Shown here: positions 44,058 through 55,009 of the stretch, one piece after another | Position numbering within the stretch: the stretch's first letter is position 1 | Layout: each line of letters opens with the position of its first letter | Assembly: GCA_030762935.1 (NCBI GenBank) | Contig: CM060887.1 | Coordinates: 12,516,501-12,580,500, forward strand | Source of the DNA: Hymenopus coronatus | Lineage: Eukaryota > Arthropoda > Insecta > Mantodea > Hymenopodidae | DNA: 64,000 nt | Reading direction: 5' to 3' | Position numbers and translations under genes: made by a program | Notes under the pieces: generated by a model | Databases searched by the model: none | Told to the model about the DNA's origin: nothing | Seen by the model: only the letters and a program-made list of their open reading frames with translations

Positions 44058-44705
44058 ACTTTCTCTGCTACATACTTGCCTATTATACTGAGAAGAGGAA
44101 GAAGAAATTTGAGACAGACATTTCATCGTAAACACATGTTATAAGATCCCCTGATTCCAAATCGTTTAGATAAAGCTTATTTTATGAGTCTTTGCGTGAA
44201 CAGCATAATTAAAAAACAAAATGTGATAGAAATACCACACACATAGGTATTTAGATTCAGAATTTTCCAAGAATCTACTCGAAGGTTTTCAATAATATCC
44301 CCAACCCTGACCATTTGATTATGTTTAAGATATTTGCATGGGAAGTTAAATGTATAGGTATCTCGAATTGTTTACGAATTTGTCGTTTTGCATACTTTTG
44401 TATAATTGGTAAATCATTAGATTGACAAAAATCTACTCTAAAAATTGTAAATCTCACACAAATGATTTCAAACGACCGTTTTTTCTCTTTAACCTTTCAC
44501 GAGGGATATTCTTTGTTAATGGTTTGTATTTACTTTTCTCGTGCTAAGTCGCGTATCTTGTCCATACAAAGAACATGAATTCGACAGACTGTATCGCTTT
44601 TAAAAGTTTTGACCATCGCGTCAGCTTACCGTTCCGAACCTCAAAATACTTATTTTGGTGCTCTCTTTTTCCTCCACATTTTTTTCTGCACCCGTTATAG
44701 GATGA
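44058..44705 (+). repeat. R repeat copy 22, 3' end lost
   Basis: ACTTTCTCTGC after a T-run; then gagacagacatttcatcg, gtgaacagcataattaaaaa, gaatctactcgaagg, ttgtataattggtaaatcat, gtatcttgtccatacaaag, gaccatcgcgtcagc. Strongly diverged. Confidence 0.75.
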
Positions 44706-46216
44706 ACAGAAAAAGAACAACAAAAGATTAAAAAACATGCAACTAAACTACTTGGTGAAATTTGTTTTTTAAGGTGGTGCATCTGTTTAATTTGACACAA
44801 AATTGTAGAACATAAAAATACTAGTATTTTCATAATAAAATAATATTAAATCTTAGGGTTAAGAAAATATATATTTTTCCATTTGGCGACGTTAACTGTC
44901 AATTAACTGGAGCTATATTGAACAGGCCCACGCTTCTTAATGGACACATCTAACTTTAAACGTTGTTTTCTCTCAAACTTTTTAAGTACATTTTGCCATA
45001 CTGAAAATGTTCCATATGAGGCATTTTTTAAAATTTCAAAATGTTTGTACTACCCTGAAAAGCACATTATATAAAATAGCCATATACTTTTTTTAAATAA
45101 TGCTCCGATTTTATAAATATCTACATTACTAGCTTTTGAAAAATCAGAGTACAGAAAATAGCTGCATTAATTGTGGATTAATATAAGAATATATGAGATC
45201 TATTTAAATCTTTTATTGAAAAACTTAAGTTTTTAATGTGAATATTTTTAAAAATTCACGTGGAAGATTTTTATTAGAATATAGACAGTAAAGATTATTA
45301 TTTAAATAATCATGCAAAATAGTATTTTGAAAAATGACAAAAACATTTCTGTTATTGTGCGTTATGCCTGGCGTAAATTTCAATAAGGTACCTTATAATG
45401 TTCATTTTCCAACTTTCAACAATGCCTTCACCTTAAGAAATAAAATCTGCCGCTCCATTGATGATCCGGCGAGGAGAGAGCGTTACGGAAGCTCGGTTCG
45501 GCGACACGTACCTACATGAGACATTGTCTGGAAGCGTTATGTAAGGAAATTAGCAAGTGCTGGGGCCTCATGGGTCCACAGTGTTACCACGTTTCCAAGG
45601 GGAACTGAGCACACTTAACGTATTGAATGGAAACGTGGATTCAAATCGTGTTGAATCTTGGATCCGATCCTCTTAAAAACTGGGATCGGAACGAGATCGT
45701 ATCGAAACATCTCCGTATTCAAATCGTTTTGAATACAGTAAAGAAACTCTTCTTCTGCTATACTCGTAGCATGCGGTAGTCATTTGTTTAAATTGCTCTG
45801 TATTAGATTATCATAGAACCACATCTATGGCTCCTATATTTTACAATGTATTCTCAAATTTAATTATTTAACTTCAAATCATGCATGTAATACGCAGGTA
45901 ACAAATATATGGTTAACAAGTTTGCCAACGCATAAGAATAAAATTACTCTCGAAGCTTGCGTATTCAAAACGTACTGACTTTAACATGTGAAAGGTGGAT
46001 CGTATTGAATTGGAATTGGACTCCAATCGATTTCAGTTCCTCATGGAAACTGCTAAATGTGAACCGTCTCATAAGACACGAGGTAAGTGAATGCCAATAT
46101 TATGTTTTAGCCAGGCGGAGTTCAATTAAAATAATCATTTTATACATGGACGCTGTTTAACAGTACTCTTCTTGGCGACCTATTCTATAATTTGCTCGGA
46201 GATCTCTACCAGGTTT
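44706..46216. other. AT-rich stretch, no gene; small inverted repeat
   Basis: Starts with the flank shared with R copy 19. CCACGTTTCCA (45587-45597) and TGGAAACGTGG (45628-45638) form an 11-bp inverted repeat, followed by attcaaatcgtgttgaat and attcaaatcgttttgaat, two similar near-palindromes about 95 bp apart. This may be a decayed DNA-transposon end. No domain found. Confidence 0.45.
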
Positions 46217-46310
46217 GCTATATACGGCACGGGACGACCAGCTTCACTTCCATTCCAAAGGAAGCCATGCTAGGGATTTTACGCTGTAAACGTTTGAACC
46301 CGTGACGTCG
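46217..46310 (-). repeat. SINE family A, copy 7, fragment
   Basis: ggcacgggacgaccagcttc, ccaaaggaagccatgctagg, gattttacgctgtaaac, gtttgaacccgtgacg. Partial head and body, reverse strand. Confidence 0.65.
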
Positions 46311-46778
46311 GAAACTAGAGGCTAGACGACGGCGGAGTCCTGCATTAAGGGCAAAAGAGGATGACCTCTTAGAAACGCTCGTGTGCCTGGCTAAATCAGC
46401 ATGACATAAGTGGAAGGAACTGTACTTGCTCGCGCTCGCTCGAGTGATCACGGCGTGACCCGGTCTGGTCTAGCCCGCGAAGTGTCTACCTGCTCGACTT
46501 CCTGCGCCACCACCGACCCGGAACATGTGATCGTTGTAGCGAAACGAACCACATGCTGACCATCCAAGGTGCTACAAAATGGATTAGAGCTGCTCCTTTG
46601 ATACTCACGATAAATCCTCATTTCTGCTGCCTTAGTGTGGCAGGATTTGACAGACAAGTTCTACTCTAGACAGACACTCTTCAAAAGTATAGCTTCCTAT
46701 CTGCAACACGTTTAAAGCTAGCAGATATTTTGGCACGTTATTAAATTAATTTATCTAAATAAGGAATAACGGTTTTTG

Positions 46779-46987
46779 GCCGCGCCGTAGCCGAATGGAT
46801 AGACCACTCGTATCTCGCTAAGGCGGCATAGGTTCGATCACAAGCGACTGTATGTGGTATTTTTGTGGACAAAGCGGCACAGGGGCGGGTTTTCTCCGGT
46901 TTCCCCCACCATCACATTCCACCGGTGCTCCATTGTGTCATTGCCTGTGATGCAATAGTAGTAAAAGCAGTCATTAAACACTATAAA
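46779..46987 (+). repeat. SINE family E, copy 2
   Basis: ggccgcgccgtagccgaatg, gataggttcgatcacaagc-like B-box (cataggttcgatcac), gacaaagcggcacaggggcg, ggtttcccccaccatcac, and an end aaagcagtcattaaacacta shared with copies 3 and 4 (reverse). Confidence 0.75.
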
Positions 46988-46989
46988 AA

Positions 46990-47239
46990 AAACTGTATTT
47001 TCGTATTTGTTTTGGAGGGGCAAACTTTAGATGTTCAACTGTGTACAGATAGTGTATTAATGGTTGAAAGTGAAGCAATCCTTGTATCCGAATTACGTCA
47101 GATTGCAAATGTTGCATTAAGAAACATACCTATGTATAACAATTATACTGCACACGAAAAGCAATATGGGGAACATTGTAGAGTAGAAATGCAGAACCAA
47201 AATAAGGATTTTGAGGATAGAAACCAGAAGCTTTATTAA
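46990..47239 (+). pseudogene. Unidentified coding relic, part 1
   Basis: After SINE E the frame stays open for about 80 codons with balanced composition, ending in a charged, Gln/Asn/Glu-rich stretch (...MQNQNKDFEDRNQ...) typical of coiled coils. No family recognised. The upstream part of the open frame is SINE, so a real start is not there. It may belong with the relics at 48010-48427 and 49425-49650. Confidence 0.35.
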
Positions 47240-47390
47240 TGGGCTTCATGAGACATGAATCTCTGATTGTGTTTGGTGTGTCAGATGTAAACGAAACGTA
47301 GTCACTGTTGCTAGGTGTGTGTGTAGTGTGAAGCCTGTACCATTCAGTACAGAATCCGCTAGTTTCTCATTGTGCAAATAATTTGTTTGG

Positions 47391-47597
47391 TAGTGTTTAA
47401 CACCCGCTTTGACTAACACCGCAGGCGATGACACTGTTGATTAATGGAGTGAAGATGGAGCGCCGGTGGAATGCGATGATGGGGGGAAACTGGAGAAAAC
47501 CCGTCCCTGCGCCGCTTTGCCCGCCACAAATCTCACATGCGGCCGCCTGGGAGAGGCCAGTGGTCTAACCACTCGGCCATGGCACGGCCTGCCACTT
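47391..47597 (-). repeat. SINE family E, copy 3
   Basis: Reverse strand: ggccgtgccatggccgagtg, gttagaccactggcctctcc, aggcggccgcatgtgagatt, gcgggcaaagcggcgcagg, ggttttctccagtttccccc, and the end ccgctttgactaacaccgc in forward sense. The B-box part is shortened. Confidence 0.75.
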
Positions 47598-48009
47598 GTC
47601 GTGTCAGACAGGTTAAGATGTTTAATAAAGTAACATTTCATTATGAATATGCAGCGCTCTTGTTCTTATACTACATCTGTCTAGTTCTGTACAGCCTGCT
47701 TGCCCGCCAACTTCTGCACATTCTGCACAAGTATATATTAAAATATCAGTAATAATTATTTACCATTTCTGTCCCATATTGTTTATAAAATATGGCTCTG
47801 GTGATCTGTATTGACCATATTTTGCTGAATTGATTCAATTGTATTTGTTCTAGCAAGCTTAAAATAAAAGTATTCACTTATACAAAATATGTCCTTTAAA
47901 TATAAGCATTATTCCATACAGTAAAATTCTGGCCAGATGTTAAACACTTTACATTTTTAACCCAGGTGTAATAATTTAATTTCGACAGTCTTACTTAGAC
48001 AGTCATGTA

Positions 48010-48427
48010 TCATGCAGAATAATATCAATAGCTGCATTAGCTAAAATTATTTCTGTTAAACAAACTACTGTAAAAAGAAAAATAAAACCTAGAGCTCATA
48101 TTGATGCAGGTCTAAATATAATTTTTGAACAGTATATTGTTGCGAGTCAACTAAAAGTTTTAATTCCTGTTGGTACAGGAAAATCAAATCTAAACTGTGA
48201 CTAATTTTCTATTGAATTTGGCTGCAGCACATCGAGTGCCAGGAATATGAACGGAATAGTCTCTGCATTGTGCTCCACCAAAGGAAACCAATTGAATGGA
48301 ATTACCGTACTAATTCACAAGAACGGAGATGGCAGCCTGCTGTCATTAATGTATATATTGAAAAATACTGTAAAACATTAGATATCTATGGTTTAAAATT
48401 GATGTTTAAAGGAAAATTGCTAATTTG
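48010..48427 (+). pseudogene. Unidentified coding relic, part 2
   Basis: One frame is open for about 64 codons up to 48205 (contains [12 protein letters not shown] and LIPVGTGKSN), then another for about 70 codons to 48428 (contains QRKPIEWNYRTN and VYIEKYCKTL). The frame change implies an indel. It ends where mariner 3 begins on the opposite strand. No domain assigned; the GTGKS-like string is too short to call a P-loop. Confidence 0.4.
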
Positions 48428-49400
48428 AAATAATCGATTTTATGCCTTTCAAAAAATGTACTGGTTTTAAAGGAGATATCCTTTAAAACCAGTACATTTT
48501 TGCATTCGATGAAACCAATGATGCTAATCTTTCTCGGGCACTTCAGAAACCAGGTTTTTATTGTTGCACATCTTCATCTCATGACGAAAAAGTGATCTTT
48601 AATTTTTGGAATCAAAAGAAATTACAAGGTGCGTCAGAAAGGTATGGTGGAGCGTCCATGGTGTTCATCTTTAGAACATCCAGATACTCAGTTGCTAGAT
48701 TTTCTGTATGTGACGATGCGTGTCATTATGTAAAACCATGTTTCTTTTTTCTGTCTCAATGTGCAGTAAACAGGCATTTGTGTACCACTCAGCAGTAACG
48801 GTGCGTCCATCTTCTAATACTACAGTAGCAATATGTCCCGTTTTACAGAGAGAAAATTAGCAACCACCTTGTTACCAGTACTGCGAATTTGAGCCGCTTT
48901 ACTTTTATCCTTAGGATAGCAACAAACGTACGATTCATCCCCAGTAACAATATTCCAAGCCAAATTGGAATGCCGCCGTGAAACTTTTTAACGGTTTCCT
49001 TACCAATCAATACGTTGTTTTTGATTGGGAGCCGGTTTAAATACAAAAAAAACATCGAAAACAAAGCTTTCTACGTCTAGCTGTTTATGTAAAATCAAGC
49101 TAATGTCCATTGCCGCCCAAATAAATTCATAAGATGCCGGTCGATCTTCTTGAAGCATTGCTCGAACAACGGCAATATTTTTATCAGCAACAGCAGTTCT
49201 TGGGTGTCCTTCTCTAAATTCATCATTTAGAGAAAAAAAAAATGCAATCTCACTTGAATTCACTGTACCAATTTATAAATTGCTGCCTTGGATGGGGTGT
49301 TTCGCCAAATACATTTCTAAGCCAATCTTCACATTGTTAGGCCTTAATGATAGTTAAAATCGTAAAAATCTAGCCCGGAATCGTTCTCCAGTCAGATTCA
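48428..49400 (-). mobile_element. mariner copy 3 (dead), antisense in the coding relic
   Basis: Reverse-strand pieces in order, in several frames: INWYSEF, SLNDEFREGHPRTAV, NIVTGDESYVCCYPKDKSK (first catalytic Asp), KTGHIATVVLEDGRTV, EWYTNACL, LHNDTHRH (second Asp position) and a FHRMQKC-like C-terminus. This order and the GDES form match the mauritiana-like side of mariner (D,D34D) rather than the copies at 57 and 61 kb. Many frameshifts and stops. Terminal inverted repeats were not found, so ends are approximate. Confidence 0.75.
48452..48501. repeat. Perfect 50-bp hairpin (23-bp arms, 4-bp loop)
   Basis: Left arm aaaaatgtactggttttaaa-gga (48452-48474), loop gata, right arm exactly complementary (48479-48501). 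It lies at the C-terminal end of mariner copy 3. Confidence 0.97.
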
Positions 49401-49424
49401 GTTTTAGGTACAGACAAAAATATT

Positions 49425-49650
49425 AAAATTATAATAGTTAACAAACTATTAGAGCAAATCAACAAACTACACGATAATCAACTCGCAAATCATTAGAAAG
49501 TAATGGTTCAGTTATAAACAAATTTCATTCGCTTTTAGAAACATGGCATTGTAAAAAAAAAATTCTCTCGTACTCTGCAGCTTGGGCAGAAGCAGAATAT
49601 TGTCGTCAAGAAAATTTCCATCATTTAGAAACGGTTTGAAGAGAAAATGG
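49425..49650 (+). pseudogene. Unidentified coding relic, part 3
   Basis: Two overlapping open frames, NKLLEQINKLHDNQLANH and (after a frame change) RKSLESNGSVINKFHSLL... followed by SAAWAEAEYCRQENF. The first is coiled-coil-like. It lies on the far side of mariner 3 from relic part 2, with the same strand, suggesting one older gene split by the insertion. Product unknown. Confidence 0.35.
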
Positions 49651-50343
49651 AAATGTGTATTGACTTCTCAGTACACGCTTATGATCGCCAACAAAGATAT
49701 GCAAATTTGGCTAGGTTGGTGATGTATGGTTTGTAATCAACATCAAACTTCCTGTTGCGCAGGCAACATGTCCCACACTGCATTAATTAAGTCCAGGTCT
49801 TTTTGCAGCTCAAGCTATTCTATTTGCTCGCTTTGCAGACGCTGTTCATTGTCGCTGTATCCTTGAGGACTTCATTCAAACTTGTTATCTTTCCTACCCT
49901 GGCAATTCTGTGAGCATATCGTAATACATTTATTGCAGTTAAATTACCATTTAGTTATTAAGAGCAGCATTTTAGATTTGTGTTTTACATATTCGCGTAT
50001 TGTCCTTTTGATACACAGTTCTATGTGCACAGGATTCACTTGGTTCAAGATATTCTGTGTTTTTGCAGATGTGATGGAACGCGTCAACTATCAATCTTAT
50101 TGTCACGTTTCGCAATTTGAAGTCACCCCAAGCTACAGTTTACGTGGAATATTTGTCTCGTCATTTTTCAGTTTATCAAGTGAAGCTGACGATTTTAATT
50201 AAAGGCAGTATTTAAATTACATAATATACATATCTGAATTTTCTGGAAAGAGCCTGTGAAGTCTCCTCATTTTTAAGAATTTTACATAAGTTTGTATAGC
50301 TTGTAAATCATAAAACTTACAGCACAGAAAATGTGAATATCCT

Positions 50344-50345
<2 letters not shown>

Positions 50346-50378
<33 letters not shown>
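50346..50378. repeat. (ATA)n microsatellite inside R copy 23
   Basis: About 11 AAT units. Confidence 0.93.
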
Positions 50379-50596
50379 TCTGGCAGCATTTGTTTCCCTG
50401 CTATTTCTGTTGTTTTTGGTTTAAATTTTTCAATACTTTCATTATTTGAAGTGGCCATCATTGTGTATTTTCTCGTGGCGTCACAGTAAAAACATTCGAC
50501 TATCGAAAGGATAATCGGCTTCCAATACCTCGATTGTAGCAATACTGAAATGTGAAATGAAACTGTTCTTGCAGACCTTTATTTATATATTTTGAT

Positions 50597-50787
50597 AGTG
50601 TTTAACTCCAGCTTTTACTAAATAGGCACCGCAAGCGATAATAATACATGGAATAAAGATTGAGCAAGTGGAATGCGATCGTTCCCCCACCATCGCATTC
50701 CACCACAAATCCCACATGCGGTCGCCTGGGATCGAACCCGCCGTTTTGGCGAGAGGCGAATAGTTTAATTACTCGGCCACTGCAGAT
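50597..50787 (-). repeat. SINE family E, copy 4
   Basis: Reverse strand: cagtggccgagtaattaaac, gcgggttcgatcccaggcg (good B-box), accgcatgtgggatttgtgg, tggaatgcgatggtggggg. Inserted in R copy 23. Confidence 0.78.
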
Positions 50788-50895
50788 CTTTATCTTGAAT
50801 AATATAGAGTAACTATTCTTGTAAGTGTAGTTTGTAGAAGCTATATAAAATATACTATGATGGGTAGGGAAAGTTATGTGAATCTAAGACAGCTG

Positions 50896-51764
50896 AGTTT
50901 ACTTGTAATGTATAAATGTACATGTAGCCTGCCGTAAGAGTTACGGTCTCATTCAGTAAGGATATTGATAATGTTGAAGCATTTTTAGAAGCATATTGAA
51001 GACGGTATTTTGCTGAAAATGATCGTAAAAACGTTGGATGTAAGTATCGCAATGCACGGATGTGGGAGCCACATCGATACTGGTCAGATAGGTCTTTGTT
51101 TTCTGTATGAAGAGAGAGAGAGACTGGCCTTGACTGGGTCATTCCTACTTCCCGCCTTGTTCACTGCACCCCTTTTCCCTCCGCCAGACCAGTCCTACAG
51201 CACAGGAAAATTTCCGTCTCAATAAATTCTTTTGCTTTCTTATCTTCCTCCCCTTCCTTTTTCTCCTCAGCTTGCATCTTCAGGAAACGTCTGGCTCGAG
51301 CATGTAGTCTGTGTAACTGAAAGGAAATGCGTTCACTTTGAAGTGTTTTCTCACGGGCTTTGTGTTTCGGCCAATCACGGTATTGATTAACTTGATTCTC
51401 GCCTTTTTACTTCTAACCCTCAACATTCACACAAACGAGTGTTTCAATTAATCTTGTTAAATTGAATATTAATGGTAGGGTTACATATATAACTAAATCA
51501 TTATTAATTTCAATATCAAATGTGTTACTTCAACCTGACATTCTCTACCCAGCATTATTTATTGTTATATAAATTGCAAACTATCCTTATGAAAGCTTTC
51601 TGTTTACTGCATGTTAATCGAGATAAAGCTTTGCAAAAATAATTAAGTTACGCTTTTGGTTGCGAGGGAGATGGAGAAAACCAAATCGATACTTAGCTTT
51701 TAGTTACTCTTACCCTAAAATCATAAACAACTGCAGAACAGCGACTTCACTTAAAAAACATGGA
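50896..51764. other. No recognised feature
   Basis: Includes a pyrimidine-rich patch (ttcctccccttcctttttct) at about 51245. No domain-bearing frame. Confidence 0.55.
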
Positions 51765-52335
51765 TGTGTTACATTCAGATGTTAACGAACGATGTCTTCT
51801 ACTTCAGCTATTCGAGATGAACATTAGCAGAAATGGTCTTATTATTTAGTTGCTTATAAGTATAAGAGAATACACTAGGCTAAACCCATAGTCAAATGTT
51901 TTAAAATGTGGTTGCTATGGGATTGAACCCCGTTTCCTTGCGTGGCCAACCGTATGAGAAAAGTTCAAGTATTTTAAAACTGAAACCAGAAACAAGGAAT
52001 AGCTCGAAAACGGTCACTCCACGAAAAAATGTATATGACATAAATTGTGTGTTTTGAGGACATTTACATTTATTGTGTAGTAAGTTTTTGTCCACCTCTT
52101 ACGGTTTACTAGTTTTGCAAAATAAAAATAAAATAAAAAAAAAACATCCAGAATAAAGAGGTCTTCACAGACTATTCCCAGAAAATTAAAGATGATACAT
52201 AAAATGTATATCTTGAACATACGACATTGTAATACAAATAGTTAACGCCATTTTTGAGAAAATAACAATTTTAAAAAATGTTTCCATGTAAATAGTAACT
52301 GGAAGTGGGGGGATTTTCTTGAAAGAAATTACGAT
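51765..52335 (-). repeat. R repeat copy 24
   Basis: Reverse copy from acattagcagaaatggtc and aggctaaacccatagtcaaa to atgtttccatgtaaatagta and gggggattttcttgaa; the 5' half (palindrome side) is missing. Confidence 0.85.
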
Positions 52336-52429
52336 TACGTTGAAAAATTAGAGTTAAAGTTTTGTGTTGATAACTTTCGTTATTATTTAGTTATACCAAG
52401 TCGTCTGTCTTGTTCTGGATGACCCTGTA

Positions 52430-53305
52430 TTAACAGACTTTTTAGTACTTAGTTCCTTATAACCAGAAGAAAAACAAAGGAATACACTAGGCTAAAGCGC
52501 AGAGCGATGGATTTTTTTCGGGAGTAAAAAGCTTTGCATGGCTTCCTTCGTAAAGGAAGTAAAGCGTTGGTCCCGTGACGTAGATTTACGGCACGTAAAA
52601 TAACCTCAAGCCTGATAAAGAGACCTTTGGGCAAAATTAAACTGTCGTCCACGCTTAATATAGAATGGGATGCTAAGAACCGCAGCAGTCAAAGAACGTA
52701 GCTAAGTAATATTCAATTTCAATTTTTTTAAAAAGCTGGTTACTACTTAATTGACATTCGGTTCTCTTTGGGAGACCAGGAGCAAAACAGAAGAGACTGG
52801 TTCCCGTTTGAGAAAACTTTAAGTATTTTAAAATTGAAGGCTGAAAACTCCACAATAATAGTTATATGGCATAAATTGTGTGTTGTAACGAGATTTGCAT
52901 ATTTGTGAAGTAAGTTATCTATCTCTTTCGTTTACCAGTTGCGTAAAAGTCATTCAGAATGAAGAGGTTTGCAGAGATTATTTCTCCAAAATTCAAGATA
53001 TACTTCTTATTTCTCATGAAAATGTATTAAATATATGGTACGAATATTAATGTTCTTAAACAGTGTGGTTTAGGATGGTCGGGGGGGGGGGAATTTCACC
53101 AAAATTTATGTGTTGCATCCTTGAAAGATGTAAAACATAAATGCCAACCTTGGTATTCAACCAACTTTTCGTTTTCGGGCTATGCAGTTCACACACGCAC
53201 GCACGCACGAGGCTCAAAACACATTCTTTTTGGTGAAGTCCCGACATCGAATATTTTGGTGGAATGCACTTCCTTAGTATACATAGCAGAGAAAATAGGA
53301 GTAGA
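52430..53305 (-). repeat. R repeat copy 25, with nested SINE A
   Basis: Reverse copy from agtacttagttccttataac and cactaggctaaagc, interrupted by SINE A copy 8, resuming at aaaaagctggttactactta and ending at ccttagtatacatagcagag. Contains a G-run (about 53081-53092) and a CA/CG run at the internal site. Confidence 0.85.
52497..52722 (+). repeat. SINE family A, copy 8, headless
   Basis: gcgatggatttttttcggg, gcatggcttccttcg, aaagcgttggtcccgtgac, ggcacgtaaaataacctc and gaacgtagctaagta. The tRNA-like head is missing. Confidence 0.75.
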
Positions 53306-53339
53306 ATAAATTAGTGGGGGAATGTAGTGTTGTACAAGC

Positions 53340-53440
53340 TTGTTGCCGTGGTAGCTCAGTTGATTAGAGCAGTGGCACGGAAACCTGAACATATGTGGTT
53401 CAAATCCCGCCTGTGGGTTTGAATTTTTCATTCTGAATAC
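53340..53440 (+). repeat. SINE family B, copy 5
   Basis: gttgccgtggtagctcagtt, gattagagcagtggcacgg, atgtggttcaaatcccgcc and a tail gggtttgaatttttcattct. Confidence 0.7.
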
Positions 53441-54054
53441 TACTTTTCCAAAATATAATGCTCCAGCAATTTTGTCTTATAGAAGGTTTAGAAAGTGTAT
53501 AAGCCTTACTCCAGAGGTTTGCGGTTTCATTATTTATATCAGGTTGAGTATATCTTCAAGCATTTCAATAATGGAATGATTGGGCTACTTGCCACATAAA
53601 GTTGTCAGCGCGTGTATTTCCTGTCATACCCGTGTGTCACGCGCGGAAAACCTCAGGTAAATAAACTACAGGATAACTAACTATATTCGGCAACAACACT
53701 ATCTTAAACCGATAGCCGTATTAGGGTTAGGAGGTGTTTACAAGTAATGAGCATGTAATGCTAAACAACAATAACATCATATGTACAAACTGGATTTCAT
53801 AATCCTTCAATTACACTATATTTTCAATTTAAAATTTTAGAAACAATCCTAAAAAACAAATCAATCAAATCATGTTGGAACGCCAGCAAACTTATCTACC
53901 TACAACCTCACCAAGAATATCACAGTGAATTGCCAATAAGGCCAGTCCAGATGTTATCTTCTCAGTATTTCTTTGTCTTAATGTGGAAAACTGCTTTCTG
54001 TAAATTGGCAGAACACGAGGAAAACTTTTTCATTTTACAAAAGTATCTATTCCA

Positions 54055-54190
54055 AGACTAATTTTCAAATGAATCCCCCCATCTTCTTCGGGGTCGTCTC
54101 CGTTTCCAAAAGGTCTATAAAATAGTGCTTGCTTAGGAGCCATTCTTAGCACATGTTGTTTCCATTTCTCCATTTACTCGACTATTTTTT
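54055..54190 (-). pseudogene. Non-LTR retrotransposon 3' relic
   Basis: The reverse strand reads MEKWKQHVLRMAPKQALFYRPFG, shown in two parts (MEKWKQHVLRM, PKQALFYRPFG), and after a +2 shift KRRRPRRRWGDS. This is the Trp/Arg-rich tail (WxxHxxRM...GRRxxGRPxxRW) common at the end of endonuclease-reverse transcriptase proteins. No RT core remains. Confidence 0.5.
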
Positions 54191-54437
54191 CTAGAAGCTA
54201 TTCTCTAATATCCACATTTTTTACTCTGCTTTTGTCACTCCTAATACAGATCTTTACATTTTAAACCGTGGCGCTTCCAACCTTAGTTTTTTCGTTTTTT
54301 TACACTCAGGCTTCATTTGCACATTTTCATGTTGGCTTTGATACTATGTTGTTAGTCTTAATTTCACATCTCCTCTCGTGTTTATAACAAAATGTCTTTT
54401 AATTTCCATTTATTCCATTTATTACGTTTTACAGTGT

Positions 54438-54624
54438 GTATTTTCTCTACCACATATACAATAGCTAGACAAGGTGTTTCATTCCACCCAAAAATTCGTT
54501 ATTGAGACTGCATGATTTGAGGCCTCTGAAACAAAACAAAAAAGAAACATTTTTATAAATAGGTCACCGAATTTATTCCAAACGGTATTTTTTGTGGCAT
54601 AAGCCGTTTCCGAGATACCTACCA

Positions 54625-54672
<48 letters not shown>

Positions 54673-54964
54673 TTGAATTGTTCAATACTTAAATTTTTTT
54701 TCAAGTCATTTCGATTTTCATTGCTTTTCGTAATTGCATAAAAAATTACGCAATTATAAAGCAGCATACAGAATTCGATTCTTAAAACATTTGATTATCA
54801 CTAATATCTTTGTGTCTATAGTCAAATGGTAATGTGGATATTTCTGCAAAGGTTTTATCTCGATTAAAGTGAAATAGATATAAAAATAAGCTATCATACA
54901 AACAGTTTATTTAGCCACTAATTAACTATAGAGAATAGAGAAAATCATATTAATGTAACCCATC

Positions 54965-54966
<2 letters not shown>
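54438..54966 (+). repeat. R repeat copy 26
   Basis: gtattttctctaccacatat, caaaaattcgttattgagac, gccgtttccgagatacctac, a (TTA)n run, aacatttgattatcactaat, then gaatagagaaaatcatatta and cccatcag. Middle third deleted. Followed by a T43 run. Confidence 0.8.
54625..54673. repeat. (TTA)n microsatellite inside R copy 26
   Basis: About 16 TTA units at the R site that reads ccttgttattggttt in other copies. Confidence 0.95.

Positions 54967-55009
<43 letters not shown>
54967..55009. repeat. T43 homopolymer at the R copy 26 border
   Basis: Pure T-run immediately after cccatcag. The terminal T-run of the R repeat has expanded. Confidence 0.95.

Larger units (their letters stand above)
50120..50895 (+). 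repeat. R repeat copy 23, with nested SINE E
   Basis: ctacagtttacgtggaatat, gctgacgattttaattaaag, ctgaattttctggaaagagc, an (ATA)n run, then SINE E copy 4, then gtagggaaagttatgtgaat. 5' half missing. Confidence 0.75.

Noticed and set aside
48130..48210. P-loop ATPase from the GTGKS-like string
   Set aside because: No hydrophobic strand before it in the usual pattern, no Walker B, and the frame stops within a few codons.
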